Positions 1-8,155 of a stretch of DNA of 64,000 bases are shown here, one piece after another. The translations under genes and the position numbers were made by a program. Numbering within the stretch: the first letter of the stretch is position 1; each line of letters starts with the position of its first letter. Under the pieces are notes generated by a model that saw nothing but the letters and a program-made list of their open reading frames with translations, had not been told where the DNA came from and searched no databases. The stretch comes from Butyrivibrio sp. (GTDB taxonomy: Bacteria > Bacillota > Clostridia > Lachnospirales > Lachnospiraceae). The stretch lies in assembly GCA_015056625.1 (NCBI GenBank), contig SVFY01000015.1, positions 1-64,000 of the forward strand. Direction: 5' to 3'.

Positions 1-80
<80 letters not shown>

Positions 81-351
81 ATAGTTCAATCTAGCCAGAA
101 CAAAAACTAGCTTTCGTTCTGTCCGTTATTACTTTTGGTTTGTTAATTCTGAATAATTCTCTTGGAATTTTTCAGGGTTGCATTACTGTTTATTTGTCAA
201 GGTACTTGGAGCCTTAAACCCGCTCCACTGCTGCGTTTGTCGCTGTTCTATCGTAGCGCCGCAACGAAATATAATTTATCACTTCCCAAAAACAATGTCA
301 ACACCTTTTTTCAAAAATTTTTATTATTTTTTTGAGTTTCCATGAAAAGGC
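81..351 (-). other. rRNA operon leader
   Basis: This gene-free stretch lies between the 16S 5' end and the MutS-like gene. Read on the minus strand it holds one good sigma-70-type promoter at its upstream end, then about 190 bases of transcribed leader. The leader includes the segment ACCTTGACAAATAAACAG, similar to sequences found in Clostridia rRNA leaders and possibly part of the processing stem or antitermination region (inference). No open reading frame of note is present. Confidence 0.6.
273..301 (-). promoter_or_regulatory. rrn promoter
   Basis: On the minus strand TTGACA (296-301) is followed after exactly 17 bases by TAAATT (273-278). The -35 is a perfect consensus and the -10 matches at four of six positions. 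It points into the 16S leader and is the only strong promoter in the gap. Confidence 0.75.
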
Positions 352-2070
352 TTATTTATGCATGTTTCCGGCGGATAACATTTCAAAAGTGACCCCATAT
401 TTCTCTGCAATGTCTTTTGCATAGGACAGTCCAACAGGGGGAGCCACCTCTACTTCATACAAGCGCTTTCCTTCCTTGGCCTTAACTACCAGGGAAGCAG
501 CTTTGGCTGGCACTTCCAGATCATTTATCTCCGAAATATCCAGGGCTAGTTTGTGCATGTGGGTGTTGTAAATGGTTCGTACGCCTTTTTTCAGGATTGC
601 CTTTGAGCAGTCTCTTGCTATGTAATAGCCCTCTTCAAAGGATGTGGTTGAGAAAGTCTCATTAAGGAGCATAAGACTCTTTTTCGTAGCCTCCTCATAT
701 AGCTCCTTAAAACGTTTACACTCCTCTCCAAGCCGCCCAAGATCCATGGTCTTATCTTCATCCGCCGGGAAATGGGTAAAAATGTCGTCAACTGGAACAT
801 ACACAAATTCAGATGCAGCAACGTAAATCCCTGCCTGAGCCATGAAATAAAGCTGCCCCACGCTTTGGGTTATAGTGGTCTTTCCGCCCATATTGGCTCC
901 GGTCAGAATGTAAAGCGTATGGTCTCTTGTAAAGTCTAAGTCATTTCTTACTATATCCGAAAAGGCTGATGAATGCTCTGTAATAAGCTTGATATTATAT
1001 ACTCCCTTTGCGACCATCAAAGGCTTATCTTCCGAGTCTGATGGCTCATCCACCGCCTCCGGTTTACAGAATATCGCCCCCTTAGCAGTCATTTTTTCAA
1101 TGTACTCTGCCCAGCGAACATAGAAAATGAATTCAGGGATCAGATCTGTGATATCCCCAACCGTCAGCATAGTGTACTTATTAAGCACATTTCTTAAGTG
1201 TTTCACAGTTTGAGAAAGCATCCTGTCTGTGATCTTGTCCATGTAGTTAGTTATTTCTTTTGTGGTGTCATCTGCCTCTGAGACCTTCATGATGCTCATC
1301 ATGGCCATGGGGCTAAACACAGGCGGAACAAATTCTGCTCCATTTTGAAGGGGACCCTTAGCCTGTATCTCGTCAAACCTATAGTCTCCATCCCAGTCTG
1401 ATGTTTCGTTTATGTTATCCTTCCCGGATACCTTCTCCATGAAATGACTCACAAGATTTGACTTACTAAAGGGTCTGCTATTCACAGAAATAAGTCCAAC
1501 ACCGCTTGCTTCAAAGCGTTCATTGAGATTTATACCTACAGTGACACTCTTAAGGCAGCTGGTATCAGCCTTAAGCTCACTTATGTCTTTTTTGAGTTCT
1601 TCAAAAGCATTGTCCTCATAGAGATCACTTACATACTTTTTAAGGCCACAAAGTCCCTCAGAATGTATGTCAGCACTTGATAAGCACTTGTATATGGCAC
1701 CAATACTCTTTATGTAGTCATTTATTTCTTCAAGCCTGTGGACCAGATCCCATATCCCCGGCTCATGGTCATTGTCGTGTTTGTAACTGCCATACTCTTT
1801 TAAAAAATTCACCTTATCAAGAAGGTCAAGAAGTTCCTCCCTCATGGCCTTGTTCTTGTATATGTCGTCAAAAACATCACTCCGATACCTGGCATTTGCT
1901 GGGTCAGCTGTGATCATCTTCATGACATTGGTAATATATACCTGTTCATTCTTTTCCCGTGAAAGCTTTAAAAGAACGCTGTCCATACCAATATCGTGGA
2001 CTGCAAGGTCGCTTATCTTTTTGTATGGGAGACTTTGATCTGGGAATAACAAGCTGTATTTACGGGACAT
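352..2070 (-). CDS. MutS-family ATPase, short form
   Basis: A MutS-like protein of about 572 residues. The C-terminal half carries the MutS domain V ATPase: Walker A GANMGGKTT near residues 391-399, a Walker B-type SLMLLNETFS near 465-474 and a following THMH segment. The N-terminal mismatch-recognition domain of true MutS is absent, and there is no Smr endonuclease domain as in MutS2, so mismatch repair should not be assumed. Paralogues of this size are known in Clostridia as MutS-related proteins of unclear role. The start at 2070 is chosen because AAGGAGATATAT precedes it; the longer frame upstream would run through a transcription terminator. It lies between the rRNA leader and the glgX-lipoprotein operon, and its own promoter is not obvious. 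Confidence 0.85.
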   Translation of the reverse strand: MSRKYSLLFPDQSLPYKKISDLAVHDIGMDSVLLKLSREKNEQVYITNVMKMITADPANARYRSDVFDDIYKNKAMREELLDLLDKVNFLKEYGSYKHDNDHEPGIWDLVHRLEEINDYIKSIGAIYKCLSSADIHSEGLCGLKKYVSDLYEDNAFEELKKDISELKADTSCLKSVTVGINLNERFEASGVGLISVNSRPFSKSNLVSHFMEKVSGKDNINETSDWDGDYRFDEIQAKGPLQNGAEFVPPVFSPMAMMSIMKVSEADDTTKEITNYMDKITDRMLSQTVKHLRNVLNKYTMLTVGDITDLIPEFIFYVRWAEYIEKMTAKGAIFCKPEAVDEPSDSEDKPLMVAKGVYNIKLITEHSSAFSDIVRNDLDFTRDHTLYILTGANMGGKTTITQSVGQLYFMAQAGIYVAASEFVYVPVDDIFTHFPADEDKTMDLGRLGEECKRFKELYEEATKKSLMLLNETFSTTSFEEGYYIARDCSKAILKKGVRTIYNTHMHKLALDISEINDLEVPAKAASLVVKAKEGKRLYEVEVAPPVGLSYAKDIAEKYGVTFEMLSAGNMHK

Positions 2071-2103
2071 ATATATCTCCTTTTCCTGGTAGATTCGTTT
2101 GGT

Positions 2104-2139
2104 AAAAAAAATCTGGCATGACAATAATATCATGCCAGA
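2104..2139 (-). terminator. Intrinsic terminator after lipoprotein gene
   Basis: On the minus strand a perfect ten-base stem (TCTGGCATGA / TCATGCCAGA) with an eight-base loop is followed by a run of eight T. It lies just downstream of the lipoprotein gene that ends at 2161 and closes the glgX operon. Confidence 0.9.
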
Positions 2140-2160
2140 AATAAGCTCTTTTAGCCATCT

Positions 2161-3024
2161 TTACTTGAGGTTAACCTTCTGGTCCTGTCCTCTTAAAGTT
2201 ACTATCATACCAAGAGTGTCTATATTCTTGGCTTCACTTTCGCTAATCTGGGTAAGGACTACCACGCTTTCATGGGCCCTTGACTCTATGGTTCCTGAGT
2301 AGGATGACAGATCATTGGGAAGGAATGTTACTGATGAATATCCAATATTATTGCCATTTAGTATGATCTGGAACAAGAGATTAAGCGGGATCATGTTAAC
2401 TGACTGGCTGCTGTCCGTTCCGTTATAGAGATCAAACCTTAATACCAGAAGCTTCTTGCTCTTGTCAGCATTGACAACATAACTCTTTGAGCTCTCTGGA
2501 TATGTGTTGGTGACTGCATAGCCCTGGTATGACAGGAATATCCCTGGAGTTATTTCCTGGGACTGATCTGATGATAAGATCATAGCATCCGGATCAGAGA
2601 AAGCTTCTGAGCTGTCAGGCTCTTCTACCCCTTCAGTTGCCTGAGTGGTTTCGCCATTTTCTAAGCTTTCAGCATTTGTGCCTTCCTGAAGGTCTTCTCC
2701 AGTTAACACTAAGTCCTCTTCAGGCTCAGGCTGTGGAAGAGGCTGTACAGGTGTCTGCTGCACCGGAGTCTGCTCAGCAGCCTCTGCAGCCTTTTCCGCT
2801 TCTTCTCTGGCTTTCTTTTGACGCTGCTTCTCAATTTCTGCAGCGTCCACGTAGATGAGCCTCTCCTTGCCATTATTGGAATACCTCATCAAAAGACCTG
2901 CAGCATACTCTACGGTCTGCTTATACTGTTCTTCTGTCAGATCCGGAAACTTCTCCCCGCAGCCAACAAGTGACAGGCTTAAGCAGATTGCTAATGCTGA
3001 TGAAAAGAATCTTTTTCCTCTCAT
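2161..3024 (-). CDS. Putative lipoprotein, unknown function
   Basis: 287 residues. The N terminus has a basic n-region, a hydrophobic stretch and a lipobox (SLVGCG, Cys near residue 22), so it is probably anchored on the outer face of the membrane. Residues about 65-150 are rich in Ala, Glu, Gln and Pro, including a charged coiled-coil-like piece and a linker. The last ~130 residues look like a compact beta-rich domain similar in general pattern to the DUF4352/DUF5067-type domains of Firmicutes lipoproteins (inference). It follows the histidine kinase by 21 bases and is followed by a terminator, so it is the last gene of that operon. It could be a sensory or cell-envelope target of the two-component system. 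Confidence 0.75.
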   Translation of the reverse strand: MRGKRFFSSALAICLSLSLVGCGEKFPDLTEEQYKQTVEYAAGLLMRYSNNGKERLIYVDAAEIEKQRQKKAREEAEKAAEAAEQTPVQQTPVQPLPQPEPEEDLVLTGEDLQEGTNAESLENGETTQATEGVEEPDSSEAFSDPDAMILSSDQSQEITPGIFLSYQGYAVTNTYPESSKSYVVNADKSKKLLVLRFDLYNGTDSSQSVNMIPLNLLFQIILNGNNIGYSSVTFLPNDLSSYSGTIESRAHESVVVLTQISESEAKNIDTLGMIVTLRGQDQKVNLK

Positions 3025-3045
3025 ACACTTATCCTCACGTATAGA

Positions 3046-4548
3046 CTATTTTGTCTCAAGTTCAAAATAAAACTCTACGCCATTGTCGTAGTTAATGGCG
3101 CCATAGGCCTGTCCCATACCTTCCATAATGGCCTTGACTATAGAAAGTCCTACGCCGCTTCCACCATACTGTCTGGTCCTGGCCTTATCAACCTTGTAAA
3201 ACTTGTCCCAAATAAGAGGAAGGCTCTCCTCGGGGATTGGAGCTCCTGTGTTGAATACAGAAATCCTGACGAGATTTTCTTTTCGGACAAGCTTGATCTC
3301 TACAATTCTCTCTCCAGCTATGTGATTCAAGGCATTGCTGAAATAATTCTGGAGGACTTCTTCTATTTTAAATTCGTCTCCCCATACAAATATCGGCGAA
3401 TAATCGTCAAACTTTACCGTCGCTTCCTTCTGTTTTGCCAGCATTGATGCAGATTTGATGTAGTTTTTGATCATATCAACTATGTCAAATCGCTCCATAT
3501 TGGCACTTTCATTGCCAAACTCAAGCTGATTGAGGGTAAGGAGCTTTTTGACCATGATGTTCATCTTGGACGCTTCATCCATTATGACTTCACAGTAAAA
3601 ATTCCTGCTCTCCTCATCATCGCTGACGCCTTCCTTAAGGCCTTCAGCATACCCCTGGATCAGAGCAATTGGAGTTTTAAGCTCGTGAGATACGTTGGAA
3701 AGGAACTCTTTTCGCATCTCATCGATCTCTTCCTTCTTGGCAATATCCTGCTTTAAGGCAACGTTGGCATTTTTAAGTTCTTTGATGGTGGTCTCGAGGG
3801 TCTCAGACAGTTCGTTCATGTTCTGTCCAAGGACATCGATCTCATTTTTATAGGGCTCATCTGAGGTATACTTTGCCTCAAAATTGAGCTGCTTCATCTG
3901 ATCAGAAATAAGATACAGTCTCTTTATAGGATCTGTAACCTTCTTGGATATGTAAACTATGACCACTGAACCGATAACAATGGCAATTATAGCCACATAG
4001 CTCATGAAGGTATTAGAGATAGCCACGTTATCCCTGATACTCTCCATGGTCGCACGAAGAAGCACCAGATTTCCGTTTCCGACTATGCCCCACATCTCCA
4101 GGTACTGTCTGCCTGTGCCCTTGTCCACATCTATCTGCAAAGTATAGTCATCGCCACTGTCAATAACGGTTCTGTTCTCTATCACCTCTGCCCCTGATGA
4201 AGGGTTTATCATGTTCTCCCACAGTATCTTACCAAGAAGCTCTGGATTATTACTGAAAGCTTTAACAGTTTCAGAATCCGCATCCATAACTATCATTTCA
4301 ATGTTATATCGTTCACAGATGTGGGAGATCTCTTCATCAAATTCCGCTGATTTAATATCGCCATTTTGTATGGCATTTGAAATGCTCCTGTAGGCTGCAA
4401 TGATGGCTTCCCTTTTGTTCTGGATGTAAAATCTCTCCATAAAAAAGAGATTTACAAAAAGGCAGATGACAAAAGTGCCAACCATGATAGCCAGGAAAAC
4501 TACGCTTATTTCGAATCTTATGGAATGGATCTTTTTATTGTTTTTCAA
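3046..4548 (-). CDS. Sensor histidine kinase
   Basis: 500 residues. Transmembrane segments lie at about 14-36 and 181-201, enclosing an extracytoplasmic sensor domain of ~140 residues. Then come a HAMP region (~200-255), a coiled coil, a HisKA dimerisation domain with the phospho-acceptor His near 288 (SNVSHELKTP), and an HATPase domain with an N-box (NALNHI) and the G-box GGSGVGLSIVKAIM. Translation probably starts at TTG 4548 after GAGGAG. It lies six bases behind the OmpR-type regulator gene and should phosphorylate it. The input signal is unknown; gene order links it to glycogen debranching and an envelope lipoprotein. Confidence 0.92.
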   Translation of the reverse strand: MKNNKKIHSIRFEISVVFLAIMVGTFVICLFVNLFFMERFYIQNKREAIIAAYRSISNAIQNGDIKSAEFDEEISHICERYNIEMIVMDADSETVKAFSNNPELLGKILWENMINPSSGAEVIENRTVIDSGDDYTLQIDVDKGTGRQYLEMWGIVGNGNLVLLRATMESIRDNVAISNTFMSYVAIIAIVIGSVVIVYISKKVTDPIKRLYLISDQMKQLNFEAKYTSDEPYKNEIDVLGQNMNELSETLETTIKELKNANVALKQDIAKKEEIDEMRKEFLSNVSHELKTPIALIQGYAEGLKEGVSDDEESRNFYCEVIMDEASKMNIMVKKLLTLNQLEFGNESANMERFDIVDMIKNYIKSASMLAKQKEATVKFDDYSPIFVWGDEFKIEEVLQNYFSNALNHIAGERIVEIKLVRKENLVRISVFNTGAPIPEESLPLIWDKFYKVDKARTRQYGGSGVGLSIVKAIMEGMGQAYGAINYDNGVEFYFELETK

Positions 4549-4554
4549 GACTGT

Positions 4555-5229
4555 TTACTCCTCAAACTTATATCCCATTCCCCAAATAGTCTTGATCATG
4601 TCACCCTTATTGCCAAGCTTACCACGGAGTTTTTTAACGTGGGTATCAATGGTACGTGCATCGCCGAAATAGTCGTAATTCCAAACATTATTAAGGATCT
4701 TCTCTCTTGAAAGAGCAACACCATTGTTTTCAAAAAAGTATGATAATAATTCAAACTCTTTGTAGCTGAGATCGATTTCTTTTCCATCAACAGAAACGCT
4801 GTGGGCCACCTTGTTGATCACAATGCCGCCAATCTCCATAACATCATTATTGGATGTCTGATTTGTCCTTCTTAAAATAGCTGAAACTCTGGCTGCAAGG
4901 ATCTTGGGGCTGAAGGGCTTAGAAATGTACTCATCAACTCCAAGCTCAAATCCAAGAAGCTCATCCCTCTCCTCAGCCTTGGCTGTCAGCATGATAATAG
5001 GTACCTTGGAGTTCTCCCTGATCTCTCTGCAGACTTCCCAGCCGTCTCTTATAGGCATCATAACATCAAGAATGATCAGGGCTATGTCCTTGTCCTGATA
5101 AAAGATATCCAGGGCCTGCTGACCGTTCTCGGCTTCCACAACTATATAGCCATCCTTGTTAAGAAAGTCCTTAACCAGTTTTCTCATTCTGCTCTCATCG
5201 TCAACTACAAGTATCTTTAGATCGTCCAA
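4555..5229 (-). CDS. OmpR/PhoB-family response regulator
   Basis: About 224 residues. The N-terminal receiver domain shows the acidic pair VVDDE and the phospho-acceptor Asp near residue 55 (IILDVMMP), with the conserved Lys in ISKPFSP. The C-terminal winged-helix domain includes LLSYFFENNGVALSRE and RTIDTHVKKLRGKLG, typical of OmpR/PhoB. The start is set at TTG 5229, seven bases behind AGGAGG; a TTG six codons upstream has no ribosome site. It forms a two-component pair with the downstream kinase. No target operator was identified here. Confidence 0.92.
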   Translation of the reverse strand: MDDLKILVVDDESRMRKLVKDFLNKDGYIVVEAENGQQALDIFYQDKDIALIILDVMMPIRDGWEVCREIRENSKVPIIMLTAKAEERDELLGFELGVDEYISKPFSPKILAARVSAILRRTNQTSNNDVMEIGGIVINKVAHSVSVDGKEIDLSYKEFELLSYFFENNGVALSREKILNNVWNYDYFGDARTIDTHVKKLRGKLGNKGDMIKTIWGMGYKFEE

Positions 5230-5243
5230 TTTGATTCCTCCTG

Positions 5244-5846
5244 TCAATTTGACTCTGTATCCTCATAATACGCTGATGGACTCTCAATGCCAAGGTTTTT
5301 TTCTGCTTCTCTGACCTTTCTTTCTCTTTCAGTAAGATCCTGCTCCCAGGAAGAGAAGCGATTTGTCACATTTCTCTTGTAGTTTATGATATTGTCATTT
5401 TCGCTTGTGGCCGCAACAAAGAACATTACGATCACTAAGATAGCAAGGACAACATCAAGTACAATAGGGAAAATCCTGCCAAAATCAGCATTCTTCTTTT
5501 CGGTTTTACTTCTTTGCTTGGCCGAAATATTTTCCATGGCAGAATGCCTTGTCATAGGCACGCCTACAGGTATGGGTATAAGATCATCATCTGTATAACC
5601 GCTCTCCAGAAGATGATCTCGTAGTCCATATAGATATCCCCATCCTATGGGGGTTTTAAAGATCTTGTTCTCTATCGATTTTTCATAAACAGCTTTTATA
5701 TCAGCTGGGCGACTTGCTTTAACTCTGGTCTGAAGGACCTTGATCTTGGACAGGTCCATTTCTGCTTTCTGGGCATCATTTTCAGATAAAAAATCAAAGC
5801 CGCATACAGTAAAGCTGTTTGCTTTTTTCTTTCCATCAGCTGCCAT
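5244..5846 (-). CDS. Single-pass membrane protein, unknown
   Basis: About 200 residues, not recognised. The first ~130 residues look soluble and globular, with a motif-like stretch PIGWGYLYGLRDHLLE. A single hydrophobic segment (IFPIVLDVVLAILVIVMFFV) lies near residues 137-156. After it comes a short charged helix (SWEQDLTERERKVREAEK) with coiled-coil character. ATG 5846 is preferred because GGAGC precedes it; it overlaps the end of glgX by 11 bases, which indicates translational coupling. It sits between glgX and the two-component genes, so it may serve that signalling unit. Confidence 0.7.
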   Translation of the reverse strand: MAADGKKKANSFTVCGFDFLSENDAQKAEMDLSKIKVLQTRVKASRPADIKAVYEKSIENKIFKTPIGWGYLYGLRDHLLESGYTDDDLIPIPVGVPMTRHSAMENISAKQRSKTEKKNADFGRIFPIVLDVVLAILVIVMFFVAATSENDNIINYKRNVTNRFSSWEQDLTERERKVREAEKNLGIESPSAYYEDTESN

Positions 5847-8013
5847 ATTCTGCTCCGTATGACGCAATGAATACGTTGACACTTCTAGCCTTCATGGTCT
5901 TGTTACGCCAGGTCAAAGGCTTTGGTCTATTATAAAAATATTTTCCGCTCTCATCACCTGTATCCACGCAAAGAGACCAGAATGCTCCTTCTGGCGGATT
6001 TGGAAGAGTGATCTGGATATCCTCCCAGTAAGCGTTTATTGCAAGGTAAACAATGTCATCATGGTCTTTCTTTCTGATATAGCCTGCATATCTGACGCAG
6101 ATGACCTTGGAGTCGTTATTTATATTACCATGATCTGGATTCTCTGTGTGGACAGAAATGTTCGGGAATCCGCAGCGCGCTGGCTTTAAGTCCTTTCTGA
6201 TGCAGGGATGTTTTCTCCTGAACTGGATCATGTTGCGGTAGAAATCGAAAAATCCCTTGTTCTTTTCCAATAGATCCCAATTAAGCCAGGATATCTCGTT
6301 GTCCTGACAGTAAGCATTGTTATTGCCAAACTGGGTATTTGCAAACTCATCCCCTGCATATATCATAGGGGTTCCTCTGCTGCACATAAGGACCGCAATG
6401 GCATTTCTCATCATCCTGTACCTAAGGTCAAGGACTCCCTTATCCTCAGTCTCGCCTTCAGCGCCACAGTTCCAGCTTCTGTTGTCATTGGCGCCGTCAG
6501 TGTTATTCCAGCCATTATCCTCATTGTGCTTGCCATTATAGGAATAAAGATCATAGAGAGTAAAGCCATCATGACAGGTGATAAAGTTAACTGATGACTC
6601 ATATCCCAAATATGCTCCACCGTAAAGGTCCATGGAGCCTGTAATTCTCTTAACCGCTTCCGGTGCTGCCCAGATGTCGCCTTTAAGGTATGACCTGATG
6701 TCATCCCTGTACTTGCCATTCCACTCAGCCCATCTCTTCCAGGCAGGGAAATTACCAACCTGATACACACCGCCTGCATCCCAGGCCTCAGCAATGAGCT
6801 TTACATTTCCAAGGATCGGGTCATAAGCAAGTCTCTGGATAAGTGGCGGCTTATCCATTGGCGCGCCATCCTGATCCCTTCCAAGAATACTTGCAAGGTC
6901 AAATCTAAATCCATCAACTCTGTATTCTTCAACCCAGTATCTGAGGCACTCTACAATATACTCCTGAACCATAGGGTGATTACAGTTCATTGTATTGCCA
7001 CAGCCGCTGAAATTGTAATACTGACCGTGAGGTGTCAGCAGATAGTAAATATTGTTGTCAAAGCCCTTAAATGAAATAAACGGGCCATATTCATTGCCTT
7101 CTGCTGTATGGTTGAAAACAACGTCAAGAATAACCTCAATTCCATTGTCCTTGAGGGTCTTGATCATGTGCTTAAGCTCCACGCCTTCCTTGTTGTACTC
7201 ACTCTGTGAAGCATAGCTCGTATTAGGCGCAAAAAAGCTGACGGTGTTATATCCCCAATAATCATACAGGGTTCTGCCGCCCACTTCTCTTTTATCTCTC
7301 GTCTCATCAAATTCAAAGATAGGCATAAGCTCAACAGCTGTTATGCCAAGCTTTTTAAGATATTCCACCTTTTCCTTGATGCCATCGAAGGTTCCCCTGA
7401 ATCTCACACCAGAGGAAGGATCCATGGTAAAGCCCCTTACGTGCATCTCATAAATAACAGAGTCGCACATAGGTATCTTTAAGGAATTAGTGTCGTTCCA
7501 CTCAAAGTTATCTCTTACAACTCTCGCCCTGTAAGCTCCGTCCTTATTGGGGTTCTGACCCCAGATACGCTGTCCGCTGACAGCCTTGGCATATGGATCA
7601 AGGAGCTGATGATTTTTATCGAACAAAAGACCTTTTTCCGGATCCCAGGGACCGTCAACGATATAACTGTATTCAAGGTTCTCAATATCCAGACCAAACA
7701 CGATCATGGAATAAACCTTACCTATGCGATAGCTCTCTGGGAATGGGATCTGGGCATAAGGCTTGTTTTCGCCTCTGTTGAATAAAAGAAGGGTTATAGA
7801 TGTAGCCCCGTTTGAATAGGCAGTAAAATTAACGCCATCTGTAAGCATAGTGGCGCCATTGATATTATAAAAGCCTGGTCTTATCCTGAAACCGCTGACC
7901 TCATCAAGAGCCAGCATCTGTCTACCAACCTCAGCTTTCCTTAGCTCTCTGACCTGTCTCTCGCCAATTTCGACAGGTTTTTTACCTTGTCTGTGTCTAC
8001 GGTACTCATTCAT
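5836..8013 (-). CDS. glgX: Glycogen debranching enzyme (GlgX/isoamylase type)
   Basis: 725 residues. This GH13 alpha-glucan hydrolase cleaves alpha-1,6 branches of glycogen or similar glucans. It has an N-terminal CBM48-like beta domain (~40-150), then a TIM-barrel with the GH13 regions: DVVFNHTAEGNEYG near 298-310, GFRFDLAS with the nucleophile Asp near 372, LIAEAWDAGG with the acid/base Glu near 409, and FITCHDG with the transition-state Asp near 482. Length fits GlgX. The ribosome site before ATG 8013 is poor; a second ATG near codon 33 (MLALDE) has TGAGGT ahead of it and would leave the catalytic parts intact. It is the first gene of an operon ending with a two-component system and a lipoprotein. 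Confidence 0.9.
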   Translation of the reverse strand: MNEYRRHRQGKKPVEIGERQVRELRKAEVGRQMLALDEVSGFRIRPGFYNINGATMLTDGVNFTAYSNGATSITLLLFNRGENKPYAQIPFPESYRIGKVYSMIVFGLDIENLEYSYIVDGPWDPEKGLLFDKNHQLLDPYAKAVSGQRIWGQNPNKDGAYRARVVRDNFEWNDTNSLKIPMCDSVIYEMHVRGFTMDPSSGVRFRGTFDGIKEKVEYLKKLGITAVELMPIFEFDETRDKREVGGRTLYDYWGYNTVSFFAPNTSYASQSEYNKEGVELKHMIKTLKDNGIEVILDVVFNHTAEGNEYGPFISFKGFDNNIYYLLTPHGQYYNFSGCGNTMNCNHPMVQEYIVECLRYWVEEYRVDGFRFDLASILGRDQDGAPMDKPPLIQRLAYDPILGNVKLIAEAWDAGGVYQVGNFPAWKRWAEWNGKYRDDIRSYLKGDIWAAPEAVKRITGSMDLYGGAYLGYESSVNFITCHDGFTLYDLYSYNGKHNEDNGWNNTDGANDNRSWNCGAEGETEDKGVLDLRYRMMRNAIAVLMCSRGTPMIYAGDEFANTQFGNNNAYCQDNEISWLNWDLLEKNKGFFDFYRNMIQFRRKHPCIRKDLKPARCGFPNISVHTENPDHGNINNDSKVICVRYAGYIRKKDHDDIVYLAINAYWEDIQITLPNPPEGAFWSLCVDTGDESGKYFYNRPKPLTWRNKTMKARSVNVFIASYGAEYGS

Positions 8014-8060
8014 ACTTAAATTTTAACACAATTAAAGCCATAATGACCTGTACAAAGAAT

Positions 8061-8110
8061 AAAAAAAGATGAAATTTTGCATAATTCCATGCGAAAATTT
8101 CATCTTTTTT
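8061..8110 (-). terminator. Intrinsic terminator after oadA
   Basis: A long imperfect stem (AAAAAAGATGAAATTTT paired with AAAATTTCATCTTTTTTT) is extended by GCAT/ATGC around a short loop, with T runs on either side. It closes the decarboxylase operon on the minus strand; its symmetry would let it work both ways. It sits between oadA and glgX. Confidence 0.85.
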
Positions 8111-8155
8111 AGTGTTTTTTATGATTGGCAGATCACCCTGCCAGGTTTAACTCTA

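Noticed and set aside
2071-2133. N-terminal extension of the MutS-like protein
   Set aside because: The extension would be translated across the upstream terminator hairpin, and a strong ribosome site precedes the shorter start.
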